64,000 nt of DNA, from contig DEXQ01000008.1 in assembly GCA_002364215.1 (NCBI GenBank), forward strand, positions 125,468 to 189,467, given 5' to 3'. Both the position numbers and the translations under genes were made by a program. Position 1 is the stretch's first letter; each line of letters opens with the position of its first letter. Shown one piece after another: positions 15,990-25,129 of the stretch. Source of the DNA: Aequorivita sp. UBA3180. GTDB taxonomy: Bacteria > Bacteroidota > Bacteroidia > Flavobacteriales > Flavobacteriaceae. Below the pieces are notes generated by a model. It was not told the origin of the DNA, made no database searches, and worked only from the letters and a program-made list of their open reading frames with translations.

Positions 15990-16301
15990 ATGAGCAATAA
16001 AGGAAATCCAAAACATAGTGTAGGTAAAGGTGCCCAAAGTGAACATCATAACGAGCCAGATGAAAAAAGCTACGTTAAAGATAATACCGAGTCCGACAAT
16101 ACTGAAAATGAAAAGGATGGCAATGATTATTTAGAACAGAAGTGGAAAAAGATAGCTTCAGACTTTAATAAAAACTACAATTTAGATATAAACGTCTCTG
16201 AATTTAAAGATGAAACCTTTTCAGAAACTTTAAAAAAGCTTGAAAATAAAACCGGAAAATCTAGAGCCCAACTGGAAAAAGAAATAAAAAACTGGAAATA
16301 G
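15990..16301 (+). CDS. Small hydrophilic protein with CsbD-like C-terminal half
   Basis: The 103-residue protein starts at the ATG at 15990 (MSNKGNPKHSVGKG). The first half is polar, disordered and rich in Asn, Asp, Glu and His. The second half (about 48-103) has the spacing of CsbD/YjbJ stress proteins: a Trp-centred start (EQKWKKIASDF), a middle acidic turn and LENKTGKSRAQLEKEIKNW at the end, which resembles the 'G.s.eea.k.v..w' finish of that family. The match is by eye and weak. If correct, it is a stress-induced protein of unclear mechanism. No signal peptide is present. A strong terminator follows. Confidence 0.62.
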   Translation: MSNKGNPKHSVGKGAQSEHHNEPDEKSYVKDNTESDNTENEKDGNDYLEQKWKKIASDFNKNYNLDINVSEFKDETFSETLKKLENKTGKSRAQLEKEIKNWK

Positions 16302-16327
16302 CAGTTGTACCTACATAACGCAACTGT

Positions 16328-16370
16328 AAAACCCTTCCAACGTCGCTGCACGGAAGGGTTTTCTTTTTTT
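16328..16370 (+). terminator. Intrinsic terminator
   Basis: AAAACCCTTCC (16328-16338) pairs perfectly with GGAAGGGTTTT (16352-16362), followed by C and eight T. It terminates the CsbD-like gene. Confidence 0.92.
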
Positions 16371-16486
16371 AATAAAAATAATAATTTAAAAAAAGATTTT
16401 GGGTTAATGATTTGTCTTTTTGAGTTAAAAAAATATGGCTAACTCAGCTATTTTAGCAACAGTAAAGAATTGCTATGAAGAAGAGG

Positions 16487-16526
16487 AAACTCCAGTCGGA
16501 ATTTATTTTGACTGGGGTTTTTTATT
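16487..16526. terminator. Probable terminator at the 3' end of the AraC gene
   Basis: AAACTCCAGTC (16487-16497) pairs with GACTGGGGTTT (16510-16520), with one G-T pair. The better T run is on the plus strand; on the minus strand, where the AraC gene ends at 16522, the tail is weaker. Confidence 0.5.
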
Positions 16527-17541
16527 TATCCTGGTGCTTTTTGCGAAATTCGGAAGGTGATATACTATACTTTTCCTTAAATATTTTCGAAAAGTAGCTT
16601 TTACTGCTTAACCCAATTGCATTTACAATTTCAGAAATACTAAGATCTGTTTTGGTCAAAAGATTGTAAGCTGCATCAAGCCTTGTTTTCTGTACATAAT
16701 TATTTACAGTAGTGCCATATAGTTTTTTGAAACCTTCTTGCAGCTTGTTTATATTCAGTCCCGCTTCACGTGCTAAGTTCTCCACTGTGGGTACATCTGA
16801 AATATTGCTTTCTATAAGACTGGAAATATGGTTTATTTGTTTCAATTCAGTAGAGCGGATTAGCGTACGGTTTCCTTCGTCTTTTTTATCATCTTGATAT
16901 TGAAGGATCTGATGCGTTAAAATTTGATAGGCCATGCCTTCCAAAAACAGTTTGCGAGTAAAATTTTCATCAGTAAAATCAACCATTTGTGTCAAGATAT
17001 CGGCAATGTTAAGACTGTAATTTCCACTGTGATAAAATGCTCCGTTGGCTTTAATATCCTTAAATAATTGCTCTAGTTCGTCATCAAGACTTTTTATGTC
17101 GCATTCCATTTTGGCCTGAAATTTTTCACGTTCTATTTCTAAGCTGTTCACTGTTATGCGTTGGTTGGCTTCAAACAGTAATACATGGCCATTGTGCTTA
17201 CTGCTGGCTACAATGGCGTTTTGGTATTGCTTAATCTCATGCAAGTCTTCTTCATTCTCAAAACGGTGCTGTAAGGTGCCGCTTACTGTATAAAGAAATT
17301 TTAACGGATGTATGTGGTTTACTACAAAATGTATTTCCAAATCTTCCTTGAAAAGACAATTGTATTGAATAAGGCCTAGCCCGCCTTCAAAATTAATCCC
17401 GCGAATAGTACCCTCGCCAACAGATTCGGGCAACTGCAATAAATATTCGCCGCAATTTTCGGAATAGGAAATGTTGAAAACTTCTGCTATATCCCTTATA
17501 ACATCCTTTAGGGGAAGTGAGTTAACTTGAATGGAATTCAT
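16522..17541 (-). CDS. AraC-family transcriptional regulator (PchR-like)
   Basis: The 339-residue protein has an N-terminal sensing region (about 1-230) and a C-terminal AraC DNA-binding domain of two helix-turn-helix units (about 240-338, ENLAREAGLNINKLQEGFKKLYG and ISEIVNAIGLSSKSYFSKIFKEKY, ending SPSEFRKKHQ). The layout resembles PchR-type regulators that respond to small ligands, but the ligand is not evident. The gene has its own short transcription unit. The nearest other genes are a DUF1328 micro-protein and acs on the same strand, so a link to acetate metabolism is possible but unsupported. Confidence 0.88.
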   Translation of the reverse strand: MNSIQVNSLPLKDVIRDIAEVFNISYSENCGEYLLQLPESVGEGTIRGINFEGGLGLIQYNCLFKEDLEIHFVVNHIHPLKFLYTVSGTLQHRFENEEDLHEIKQYQNAIVASSKHNGHVLLFEANQRITVNSLEIEREKFQAKMECDIKSLDDELEQLFKDIKANGAFYHSGNYSLNIADILTQMVDFTDENFTRKLFLEGMAYQILTHQILQYQDDKKDEGNRTLIRSTELKQINHISSLIESNISDVPTVENLAREAGLNINKLQEGFKKLYGTTVNNYVQKTRLDAAYNLLTKTDLSISEIVNAIGLSSKSYFSKIFKEKYSISPSEFRKKHQDK

Positions 17542-17680
17542 GTGGAGGTTTTTTGTTAAGCCAAAATACTACTTACAATTGAAATGCAATGTTCTATATC
17601 CGTACATTGTTTAACTTAAATGCAATTATAACATATAATATGTTGTTTAACAAAGGGTTATAAAAAATATTTTTTAATAA

Positions 17681-17711
17681 AAAAACCGCTATAGTAAGTG
17701 AGCGGCCTTTT
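17681..17711 (-). terminator. Intrinsic terminator of the DUF1328 gene
   Basis: On the minus strand GCCGCT and AGCGG form a short GC-rich stem around a 10-base loop, followed by TTTTTTTATT. It lies 20 bases after the micro-protein stop codon. Confidence 0.7.
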
Positions 17712-17730
17712 TTAAAAAATTATTCTAAAA

Positions 17731-17907
17731 CTATTCATAATATCTTTTGCGTTTTTTTCGCTTCTGCATGAATACAGAAATAAGCAAACAAGCTCCCAAA
17801 ACATAGAATGCGGTTTTGGCGGGTTCAATTGGGCCAAATTCCAATCCTAAAAAACCAAGGATGGCGGCCACCACGGTTAAAAATAAAAAAAGGATGGTCC
17901 AAAGCAT
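17731..17907 (-). CDS. DUF1328-type small membrane protein
   Basis: A 58-residue ORF reads from the ATG at 17907 to TAG at 17731. It has two hydrophobic helices (MLWTILFLFLTVVAAILGF and AFYVLGACLLISVFM) joined by a short loop (EFGPIEPAKT) and a basic tail (KRKKRKRYYE). This matches the YtjA/DUF1328 architecture of tiny two-helix inner-membrane proteins of unknown function. A clear terminator follows the stop codon, which supports a real gene. It stands between the AraC gene and acs. Confidence 0.72.
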   Translation of the reverse strand: MLWTILFLFLTVVAAILGFLGLEFGPIEPAKTAFYVLGACLLISVFMQKRKKRKRYYE

Positions 17908-18104
17908 GACGAGGAGTTTAGAGGTTTATAAATTATTAACTGTCAGTGTTATAAAGATATTCAATTGTTGATTTTTCAACTAATTTATTTCCACTTTTTT
18001 TTAACTCATTTAAATAATTACGGCCATATTAGTTTAAATGTGTTTTCAATTTATTGCTAAAACTCCTTTTTGAAAATTTTGGATATAAAAGAATGAATTA
18101 TCAT

Positions 18105-20012
18105 TTAAAGGGCCCCCTCCATAATCTCTTGTACCACCTCTGGGTTCAACAAGGTAGAAATATCGCCTAGATTGGCAGTGTCCTTCTCTGCAATCTTTCT
18201 GAGTATTCGTCGCATGATTTTGCCACTTCGGGTTTTGGGCAAACCTGTAGTAAACTGTATTTTATCAAGTTTTGCAATCGGACCAATATGTTCGGTAATA
18301 ATCTGGTTTATTTCTTTGCGTAAATTTTCGTGCAGACGGCTTTCACCGATTTCTTTTAAAATAATAAATCCATACAGCGCATTACCTTTCACGTCGTGTG
18401 GGAAGCCTACAATTGCACTTTCCGCCACGGCTGGATGTTCGTTTACTGCGTCTTCAATAGGCGCAGTGCCCAGATTATGGCCAGAAACAATTATAACATC
18501 ATCCACACGGCCTGTGATACGATAATAGCCTGTACTGTCGCGCAATGCTCCGTCACCGGTGAAATATTTGTTTTCAAAAGCCGAAAAATATGTTTCACGA
18601 TACCGTTCGTGATTGCCCCAAATGGTTCGGGCCATTCCAGGCCAAGGATATTTTAAACACAAACGCCCACTAACGAGGTTGCCTTTTAGTTCATCACCAT
18701 TCTCATCCATCAGCGCGGGTTGTATGCCGGGCAATGGTAGTGTGGCATAAGTGGGAATAGTGGGTGTAGAATAAGGAATTGGCGAAATCATTATCCCGCC
18801 AGTCTCGGTTTGCCACCAAGTATCTACAATGGGGCATTTTCGTTTCCCGATGTTTTCATCATACCAATGCCAAGCTTCCTCGTTTATGGGTTCACCCACA
18901 CTGCCTAAGATTTTTAAGGAAGAAAGATCATAGTTTTCAGAAAAATCCAACCGTTCCTTTGCTAACGCCCTAATTGCTGTGGGAGCAGTATAAAACTGAC
19001 TAACCTTATGTTTTTCCACAACCTGCCAAAACCTGCCAAAATCAGGGTAGGAGGGAACACCCTCAAACATTAGGGTCGTGGCGCCATTTGCCAACGGTCC
19101 GTAAACTATATAACTGTGGCCCGTAATCCAGCCAATGTCTGCTGTACACCAATACACATCATCTTCCCTATATTGAAATACGTTTTTAAAAGTATATGCG
19201 GTATAGACCATATAGCCAGCTGTGGTATGTACCATTCCCTTGGGTCTTCCCGTACTGCCTGAAGTATATAGAATAAACAATGGGTCTTCAGCGTCCATAA
19301 TTTCAGGTACGCAATCGTGATAAGCCTCGTCCAGTAGTGGTTGTAACCATTTGTCGCGATTTTTTTTCATTGTTATTTCAGTATGAGTACGCTTGGCTAC
19401 CAACACGGTTTTTATACTTGGGCAGGATTCCAATGCCTCGTCCACAATTCCCTTTAAATCAATAGTTTTATTGCCGCGATAGGAGCCATCACTGGTAATA
19501 ACAATTTTGCATTCTGAATCGTTGATTCGGGTAGAAAGTGCTGTGGAGGAAAAACCAGCAAAAACCACTGAATGTATAGCGCCGATCCGGGCGCAGGCCA
19601 ATAACGAAACCGCTAATTCAGGAATCATAGGGAGATAAATACAAACTCTATCTCCTTTTTTTATCCCCTGTTCCAACAGTACATTTGAAAACCTGCAGAC
19701 ACGTTCATGTAACTCTTTGTAAGTTATATGCTGCGCTTCTTCAACGGGATCGTTCGGTTCAAAAATTATCGCTGTTTTGTCGCCTCGGGTGTAGATATGT
19801 CGGTCTATGCAGTTCTCTGTAATGTTCAGTTTAGCACCTTTGTACCAAGAAACCTCAGGTTTAACTAGATCATACTCCAACACTTTATTCCATCGATGGC
19901 GCCAAAGAAAGTTTTCTTCTGCAATTTCCTCCCAAAAGTTTTCCGGATCACGGACCGATTTTCTGTAAACCTGAAAATATTCTTCTAAGTTCTTGATGTG
20001 GTAGTTGCTCAT
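18105..20012 (-). CDS. acs: Acetyl-coenzyme A synthetase
   Basis: This 635-residue adenylate-forming enzyme activates acetate to acetyl-CoA with ATP. It contains the acs N-terminal region (LEEYFQVYRKSVRDPENFWEE), the phosphate loop LYTSGSTGRPKGMVH near residue 260, the WWQTETGG adenine/acetate pocket motif near residue 410, and the C-terminal acetylatable Lys in KTRSGKIMRR near residue 605. The WWQTETGG tryptophan is the residue that limits the pocket to acetate or propionate. The length and motifs are standard. It is transcribed alone, with a leader of about 80 bases before the next gene pair. Confidence 0.97.
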   Translation of the reverse strand: MSNYHIKNLEEYFQVYRKSVRDPENFWEEIAEENFLWRHRWNKVLEYDLVKPEVSWYKGAKLNITENCIDRHIYTRGDKTAIIFEPNDPVEEAQHITYKELHERVCRFSNVLLEQGIKKGDRVCIYLPMIPELAVSLLACARIGAIHSVVFAGFSSTALSTRINDSECKIVITSDGSYRGNKTIDLKGIVDEALESCPSIKTVLVAKRTHTEITMKKNRDKWLQPLLDEAYHDCVPEIMDAEDPLFILYTSGSTGRPKGMVHTTAGYMVYTAYTFKNVFQYREDDVYWCTADIGWITGHSYIVYGPLANGATTLMFEGVPSYPDFGRFWQVVEKHKVSQFYTAPTAIRALAKERLDFSENYDLSSLKILGSVGEPINEEAWHWYDENIGKRKCPIVDTWWQTETGGIMISPIPYSTPTIPTYATLPLPGIQPALMDENGDELKGNLVSGRLCLKYPWPGMARTIWGNHERYRETYFSAFENKYFTGDGALRDSTGYYRITGRVDDVIIVSGHNLGTAPIEDAVNEHPAVAESAIVGFPHDVKGNALYGFIILKEIGESRLHENLRKEINQIITEHIGPIAKLDKIQFTTGLPKTRSGKIMRRILRKIAEKDTANLGDISTLLNPEVVQEIMEGAL

Positions 20013-20127
20013 TGTTTTAAGATTTTGCGCAGTAATTCTGAAATAATTGAAAAGGATTCAGAAATATATTTAATTATGGTGAGTCTTAAAAATGAAAGAG
20101 GTAATTTATTTTAGAAAATTAGCTGTG

Positions 20128-20406
20128 CTATCTTTTACTTATTTTGTTTCCTGAAATTGCTTTTTGCCGTGAGCATTTAAACCTATTGATTTCTGGATTT
20201 CTTTTTTTGAGATGTTTTTTACTAACACCACTGTTAACGCGTTTACGCCAAAGTTTGAAGCTGCTATTTCTTAAATAGCTACGCATTATTTTGATCACAT
20301 TTTTTTCTGAAAGACCAAACTGAAATTCAATGGCTTCAAAAGGAGTTCGGTCTTCCCAAGCCATTTCAATTATTCTATCTAATTCTCTTTCGGTCATTAT
20401 GAACAT
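20128..20406 (-). CDS. DUF2805 / TIGR03643 family protein
   Basis: The 92-residue basic protein matches the DUF2805 family: RELDRIIEMAWEDRTPFEAI, FGLSEKNVIKIMR and SSFKLWRKRV are its landmarks, with a basic tail ending KFKC-type (RFKCSRQK). The middle looks like a helix-turn-helix, so nucleic-acid binding is possible but unproven. The start may be at 20406 or the internal ATG at 20397. It begins 7 bases after the upstream small gene stops, indicating a two-gene unit. Confidence 0.85.
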   Translation of the reverse strand: MFIMTERELDRIIEMAWEDRTPFEAIEFQFGLSEKNVIKIMRSYLRNSSFKLWRKRVNSGVSKKHLKKRNPEINRFKCSRQKAISGNKISKR

Positions 20407-20412
20407 TTTGGT

Positions 20413-20577
20413 TTAGTGCAACTTCTCAAGCTTTTTCAACACTTCTTCAGCTTCAAATGCTTTTTGGTCACTCAATTTTCGGTTCACGCTCGAGAGCTTG
20501 AAAGATTCTTTCTGAAGTTTTTGATACTCTTTCTCTAATTTTTCTTTTTCGGTTTTCCTTTTGAATAGTCCAAGCAT
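20413..20577 (-). CDS. Lacal_2735-like small coiled-coil protein
   Basis: The 54-residue ORF starts at 20577 with MLGLFKRKTEKEKLEKEYQ and continues as one charged helix containing SVNRKLSDQKAFEAEEVLKKL. This pattern matches the small flavobacterial family annotated as Lacal_2735 (from memory; no function known). The phenylalanine-containing N-terminus could associate with the membrane. Its stop codon is 6 bases before the DUF2805 start, so the two are probably co-expressed. Confidence 0.72.
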   Translation of the reverse strand: MLGLFKRKTEKEKLEKEYQKLQKESFKLSSVNRKLSDQKAFEAEEVLKKLEKLH

Positions 20578-20716
20578 ATTATTGTTTTTGATAGAATAGT
20601 TAACTCGATTTACAAATAGGTGAAATTACAAAACGTTTAAGTAATTTATCTGTTTATTAAACAAAAAGTTGCACTAATGTTGCTTGCAATTTAAGAGGAA
20701 AGAAAGTCTTCTAGAT

Positions 20717-20750
20717 TAAAAAAAGCCCGTAAACGTAGTGTTTACGGGCT
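20717..20750 (-). terminator. Intrinsic terminator of tRNA-Ser
   Basis: A perfect 11-bp stem, AGCCCGTAAAC (20724-20734) with GTTTACGGGCT (20740-20750), has a 5-base loop. Read on the minus strand it is followed by seven T. It lies directly after the tRNA gene. Confidence 0.92.
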
Positions 20751-20755
20751 TTTAG

Positions 20756-20840
20756 CGGAGAAAGAGGGATTCGAACCCCCGGAGGTGTTACCCTCAACAG
20801 TTTTCAAGACTGCCGCAATCGACCACTCTGCCATTTCTCC
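20756..20840 (-). tRNA. tRNA-Ser (anticodon UGA)
   Basis: On the minus strand the acceptor arms GGAGAAA and TTTCTCC pair fully, the discriminator base is G, the T-loop GGTTCGAATCC-type sequence is present, and the anticodon loop CTTGAAA gives TGA. A long variable arm typical of serine tRNA explains the 85-base length. CCA is not encoded. Confidence 0.97.
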
Positions 20841-20850
20841 AATGCGGGTG

Positions 20851-20858
20851 CAAATATA
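20851..20858 (-). promoter_or_regulatory. Probable -7 box of the tRNA-Ser gene
   Basis: The minus strand reads TATATTTG, matching TAnnTTTG, 11 bases before the mature tRNA 5' end. No good -33 TTTG is seen in the AT-rich sequence upstream. Confidence 0.42.
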
Positions 20859-20982
20859 GAAAGCTTTTTTTGATTTTTTAAAGCTTTTTTTAAACTTTTT
20901 ATTGAACACCACAAGTTACCTTTCTCTGCTTTCCCGTTTCCCATAATATTTTTAGTAACTTTAATTCACAAACCAACTAGCA

Positions 20983-23900
20983 ATGAAACTCTTAAAGTTA
21001 ATTTTTTCATTATTGATTTTCTGTGACGGGTTTTCACAAAACAATAAACAAGTTGCTTTTCGTGAACTTACCGTGGAGCAGGGGCTGTCACAAAATAGCG
21101 TTGTGAGTATAGCTCAGGACACTACTGGGTTTATGTGGTTTGCAACCCAAGATGGACTCAACAAATATGATGGCCGAAATTTTACACATTTTGATATTCA
21201 ATTTGAAGACGTTACCCGGCCCACATTTAGTAAGCTTGGTAAAATTTATGTAGCGAAAAGTGGAGAATTGTGGATTGTCTCCAATTCGGGGATACTTCAA
21301 AAATACAATGTAGAAGACGATACTTTTAATTTTGTAAATAGTGTCAATAACGTAAGTACACTTATTCAAAGCGAGAAGTTAGATTATTTTTTGGGTACGT
21401 ATGGAAATGGAATTTACAGAATAAACCATCAAACCAAGGACACAATTCAATTTTTAAAACCAAAAGATTCCAAACGCACCGTTTATAATTTTTTCGAAAT
21501 GAAAGATAAAACCATCTTAGCTGTTACAAACAACGGTTTTTTCGAAATAAAGAATGATCATTATATTTTTAGGGAAATTTTATCGGGAACAAATTTTAGT
21601 GCAGCTTCGCAGGCTATTGACAATAGTCTTTACCTAGGGAGCTCTGGAAAGGGACTTTTCATTAAAAAAGAAAACCAATTACATTTTCAACAGTTCAAAG
21701 GATTTGAAAATGCAATACTTCCTGAAAATTTAATAATTCAAGATCTTCTTGTTGATAAACGCAACCAATTGTGGATTGCAACCTATGGCAAGGGGGTCTA
21801 TTTGGTGAATTTTGATAAAAAAACCATTCAGAATTTTACCGAGGATAAAAATAACCCCTATGCACTGCATTATAATGACGTTCTAAGTTTGTTTGAAGAC
21901 AATACCGGCACCATTTGGTTAGGTACTGACGGTACTGGCCTCAGCTATTATGATGAGTATCTAGTTAAATTCAACGTACTTACAAACGATCAAGTTCCAC
22001 TAAATGTGGATGTTGATGTAATTAGGGCAATTGCTAAAGATTCCGAAAACAATATTTGGGTAGGAACCTCCGGAAAAGGGCTCACGCGCTTAAATATTGA
22101 TAAACAAAATTTTTACACTTATACAGCTCAAAACTCAGATTTATTGGGAGATCGCATTATGAGTTTGTTAGCAGATGAGGACAAACTATGGATCGGCCAT
22201 CAAACTCACGGGTTGCAAGTGAGGGATGCAAGCGGTACAATTACTTCCTTTAATAAAACCGCCTCTTTTACCATTTGGAAAATTTATAAGCATCATGACA
22301 ATATTATATGGCTCTGTACCAGGGACCATGGGCTCATTCAGTTTGATAGTGACCGAGGAATTATTCAGGAATATACCACCGAAAATTCAAATCTAGGCAC
22401 CAATAATATCAGAACTATTGAACAGGGAAACGCCAATGAACTTTGGATTGGGACGGAGACTAACGGTCTCTATAAACTAAACTCTCTAAACAATACTATT
22501 GATAAAATAGAGTCGGTAAATAGTAATGTAAAGTCATTATACTTTGATGGTTCGGTTTTATTAATAGGAACAAATGGGGATGGATTGCAAGTTTTTAATC
22601 CAAAAGAAAAGACAGTACAAAAGTTTACCACAGCGGAAGGTTTGCCAAATAATGTAATCTACGGAATTCTTCCTGATGAGGAAGGATACTTATGGGTGAG
22701 CAGCAACAAGGGCATTTCAAAATTAAAATTTCAAGATAATACTATTTCAGTAATTGAAAATTATAGTAATTATGACGGACTGCAAGCTTTTGAATTCAAT
22801 ACAGGCGCATATTTTAGAGATCAAAATGGCGTGCTGTATTTTGGTGGTTTGGAAGGCTTAAACTGGTTTAATCCAAACCAGTTATCGTTTAATCCCATAA
22901 AACCAAAAACGGTTATTTCGGGCTTTGAAATCTTTAACCAAGATCGAAAACTCGTGCCAGGTCAACAGCTTCAGCATAATGAAAATACAGTTACGTTCAC
23001 TTTTTCCTCCCTTCATTTTTCGCAACCGGAACGCAATCAATACAGGTATAAACTGTTAAACAATGATTCCGATTGGATTGATGCGGGAAATAACAACACT
23101 GCACATTACACAAACCTACCGCCAGATGATTATGTATTTCAGGTTATCTCCAGCAATTATGATGGCGTTTGGAATACAGAACCGACAACCTATTCATTTA
23201 CAATTTTAAAACCTTGGTATGCTACCAATTTGGCAAAGGGTATGTATGCATTATTGTTTTTATTGTTTGGATTTTATCTCTACAGATATTTAAAATGGCG
23301 CTGGGAAATAAAAACCCAGTTGCGGTTGGAACACGAAGAAACCGAACGCCTGAAAAAACTGGATGAGTTTAAAACCAAACTATATACAAATATTTCACAC
23401 GAGTTCCGGACGCCACTTACACTAATATCTGGACCGATTGAAAATCAATTGGCAAAAGCTAAACTTTCAAAAGATGATAAAAAGGAATTATCACTGGTTA
23501 AGCAGAATGCAGACAGATTAGTGGGCTTGGTCGATCAAATGCTCGATTTGTCAATGATAGATTCCGGCCAGCGTAAATTGGCCATTAAACAAGGAAACCT
23601 GACAATTTTGCTCAAGCAGCTTATCAGTGCCTTTCAATACAAAGCTGATAAAAAAAACATTGCGATCTCAAGCAGGATTAAAGGCCTAAAAAATGTGTGG
23701 TATGATACAGATATAATTGAAAAGGTTATTTCAAATCTATTATCTAATGCAATAAAATACTCTCCGGAAAACAGCACCATTGTTTTTGAAGCGAGTAATC
23801 AGGATGGGGTAGCGGTGCTTTCAATAATCAATCAAACTGATTATGTGGGCAAAAAGGATTTAAGTAAATTATTTCAACGATTTTATCAGGATAATAGACT

Positions 23901-24873
23901 TTCCGAAGGTGTGGGAGTGGGCCTTGCCCTGGTAAGAGAATTGGTTTCACTTTCAAAGGGAACAATAATCGCAAACAATATTGATGATAATAAAATTCAA
24001 TTTACTGTTTCCGTTCCAGTTGAGTATACAGCCTTTGAAAAGGATGCTTTGGTTTTTGATGACAAAATAGAAAGCACAGAACCACCAACCAATCCACAGA
24101 CTGAAAACGTTGAAAAAGAAAATCCACTTCTATTGATAGTCGAGGATGAAGCCGATATCCGGGCTTTTATCATTTCAATATTTAAGAATAATTATCAAAT
24201 ACTTGAAGCAGAGAATGGGGAAATAGGCATTGCGAAAGCATTGGAAAAAATGCCAGACCTGATAATAAGCGATATTATGATGCCCGAGATAGATGGTATC
24301 CAATTGTGTAACACGCTTAAAACAAATGAGCTTACTAGCCACATTCCAATAATTCTCCTAACCGCAAAAGTAGGGGAGGAGAACGAAATTGAAGGGATAA
24401 AAACCGGCGCCGATGCTTATGTAACCAAACCTTTTAAAAGTGAAAAGTTGAAAATTAGAGTTGAAAAACTCATCGAAACCAGAAGGCAGCTGCAAAGGCA
24501 TTTCAGCAAAACCTTAAGCATCAATCCTGAATTGTCATTAACTTCAACAGAAAGTGATTTTTTAAAACGTTTGCAAAATGTTCTGGACGAACACATTACT
24601 GAACCAGATTTTACAAGTGAACGTTTTGGAAAGCTTATGCATATGAGTCGCACACAACTTCACCGTAAACTTAAAGCGATCTCAGGAATGTCTGCAAGTG
24701 AATTTATACGCTCACAACGATTAAAGTTAGCTATTCGTTTGCTAAAGGAAACTGACGCTTCCATTTCAGAAATTGCTTATCAAGTTGGCTTTAATACACC
24801 TTCCTATTTTAGTAAATGCTTTAAGGAAGTTTATAATTGTACGCCCAACGAATATCTTTCAAACAACACGTAA
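20983..24873 (+). CDS. Hybrid two-component system: propeller sensor, histidine kinase, receiver and AraC domains
   Basis: This 1296-residue protein joins a whole signalling pathway in one chain. After a signal peptide come periplasmic two-component-regulator propeller repeats (about 25-640, many 'LWIGT..G' type blades), a Y_Y_Y domain (about 650-740) and one membrane helix (about 750-770). The cytoplasmic part has a kinase dimerisation domain with the phospho-accepting His in NISHEFRTPLTL (about 804), the ATPase domain (NLLSNAIKYS, GVGVGLALVRE), a receiver (about 1046-1165; LLIVEDEAD, phospho-Asp in IISDIMMPEIDG, Lys in VTKPF) and an AraC DNA-binding domain (about 1200-1296). Such proteins usually sense glycan fragments and control SusC/SusD loci, but no SusC, SusD or glycosidase gene is nearby. 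The target may be the small downstream genes or lie elsewhere. Confidence 0.96.
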   Translation: MKLLKLIFSLLIFCDGFSQNNKQVAFRELTVEQGLSQNSVVSIAQDTTGFMWFATQDGLNKYDGRNFTHFDIQFEDVTRPTFSKLGKIYVAKSGELWIVSNSGILQKYNVEDDTFNFVNSVNNVSTLIQSEKLDYFLGTYGNGIYRINHQTKDTIQFLKPKDSKRTVYNFFEMKDKTILAVTNNGFFEIKNDHYIFREILSGTNFSAASQAIDNSLYLGSSGKGLFIKKENQLHFQQFKGFENAILPENLIIQDLLVDKRNQLWIATYGKGVYLVNFDKKTIQNFTEDKNNPYALHYNDVLSLFEDNTGTIWLGTDGTGLSYYDEYLVKFNVLTNDQVPLNVDVDVIRAIAKDSENNIWVGTSGKGLTRLNIDKQNFYTYTAQNSDLLGDRIMSLLADEDKLWIGHQTHGLQVRDASGTITSFNKTASFTIWKIYKHHDNIIWLCTRDHGLIQFDSDRGIIQEYTTENSNLGTNNIRTIEQGNANELWIGTETNGLYKLNSLNNTIDKIESVNSNVKSLYFDGSVLLIGTNGDGLQVFNPKEKTVQKFTTAEGLPNNVIYGILPDEEGYLWVSSNKGISKLKFQDNTISVIENYSNYDGLQAFEFNTGAYFRDQNGVLYFGGLEGLNWFNPNQLSFNPIKPKTVISGFEIFNQDRKLVPGQQLQHNENTVTFTFSSLHFSQPERNQYRYKLLNNDSDWIDAGNNNTAHYTNLPPDDYVFQVISSNYDGVWNTEPTTYSFTILKPWYATNLAKGMYALLFLLFGFYLYRYLKWRWEIKTQLRLEHEETERLKKLDEFKTKLYTNISHEFRTPLTLISGPIENQLAKAKLSKDDKKELSLVKQNADRLVGLVDQMLDLSMIDSGQRKLAIKQGNLTILLKQLISAFQYKADKKNIAISSRIKGLKNVWYDTDIIEKVISNLLSNAIKYSPENSTIVFEASNQDGVAVLSIINQTDYVGKKDLSKLFQRFYQDNRLSEGVGVGLALVRELVSLSKGTIIANNIDDNKIQFTVSVPVEYTAFEKDALVFDDKIESTEPPTNPQTENVEKENPLLLIVEDEADIRAFIISIFKNNYQILEAENGEIGIAKALEKMPDLIISDIMMPEIDGIQLCNTLKTNELTSHIPIILLTAKVGEENEIEGIKTGADAYVTKPFKSEKLKIRVEKLIETRRQLQRHFSKTLSINPELSLTSTESDFLKRLQNVLDEHITEPDFTSERFGKLMHMSRTQLHRKLKAISGMSASEFIRSQRLKLAIRLLKETDASISEIAYQVGFNTPSYFSKCFKEVYNCTPNEYLSNNT

Positions 24874-24991
24874 CCCTTGATAAACATTCTAATTATAAGT
24901 GCTGAAACATATCTTCTATGTTTTGGAACATTTCTGTTAAGCCCAATTTATATATCTATTTAATTTTGGTGTAGGCAAAATGGCTTCATAA

Positions 24992-25129
24992 ATGAAAAAC
25001 TCCCTAGATTCAAAAAAAAAGGACGATGTCATCTATATGAGCATCGACCATTTGAAAGAGGGCAATTATGAATTGAAGATTCTATTAAATAATAAAGTGG
25101 TGAAATCTGTAAAAATTCAAAAAAAATGA
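24992..25129 (+). CDS. Uncharacterised 45-residue peptide, coupled to the next gene
   Basis: A short ORF starts at the ATG at 24992 and its TGA overlaps the next ATG in ATGA, a typical arrangement for translational coupling. The basic N-terminus (MKNSLDSKKKDD) is followed by SIDHLKEGNYELKI, then NNKVVKSVKIQKK. That second half looks like the last strands of a secretion tail or of a DUF3244-type strand domain ('L.eG.Y.l.i'), yet there is no signal peptide. I do not recognise a family. It lies 119 bases after the hybrid sensor gene. Confidence 0.5.
   Translation: MKNSLDSKKKDDVIYMSIDHLKEGNYELKILLNNKVVKSVKIQKK

Noticed and set aside
16435..16560. Plus-strand ORF of 41 codons overlapping the end of the AraC gene
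   Set aside because: It runs through the terminator hairpin and into the opposite-strand gene; no supporting motif or clear promoter.
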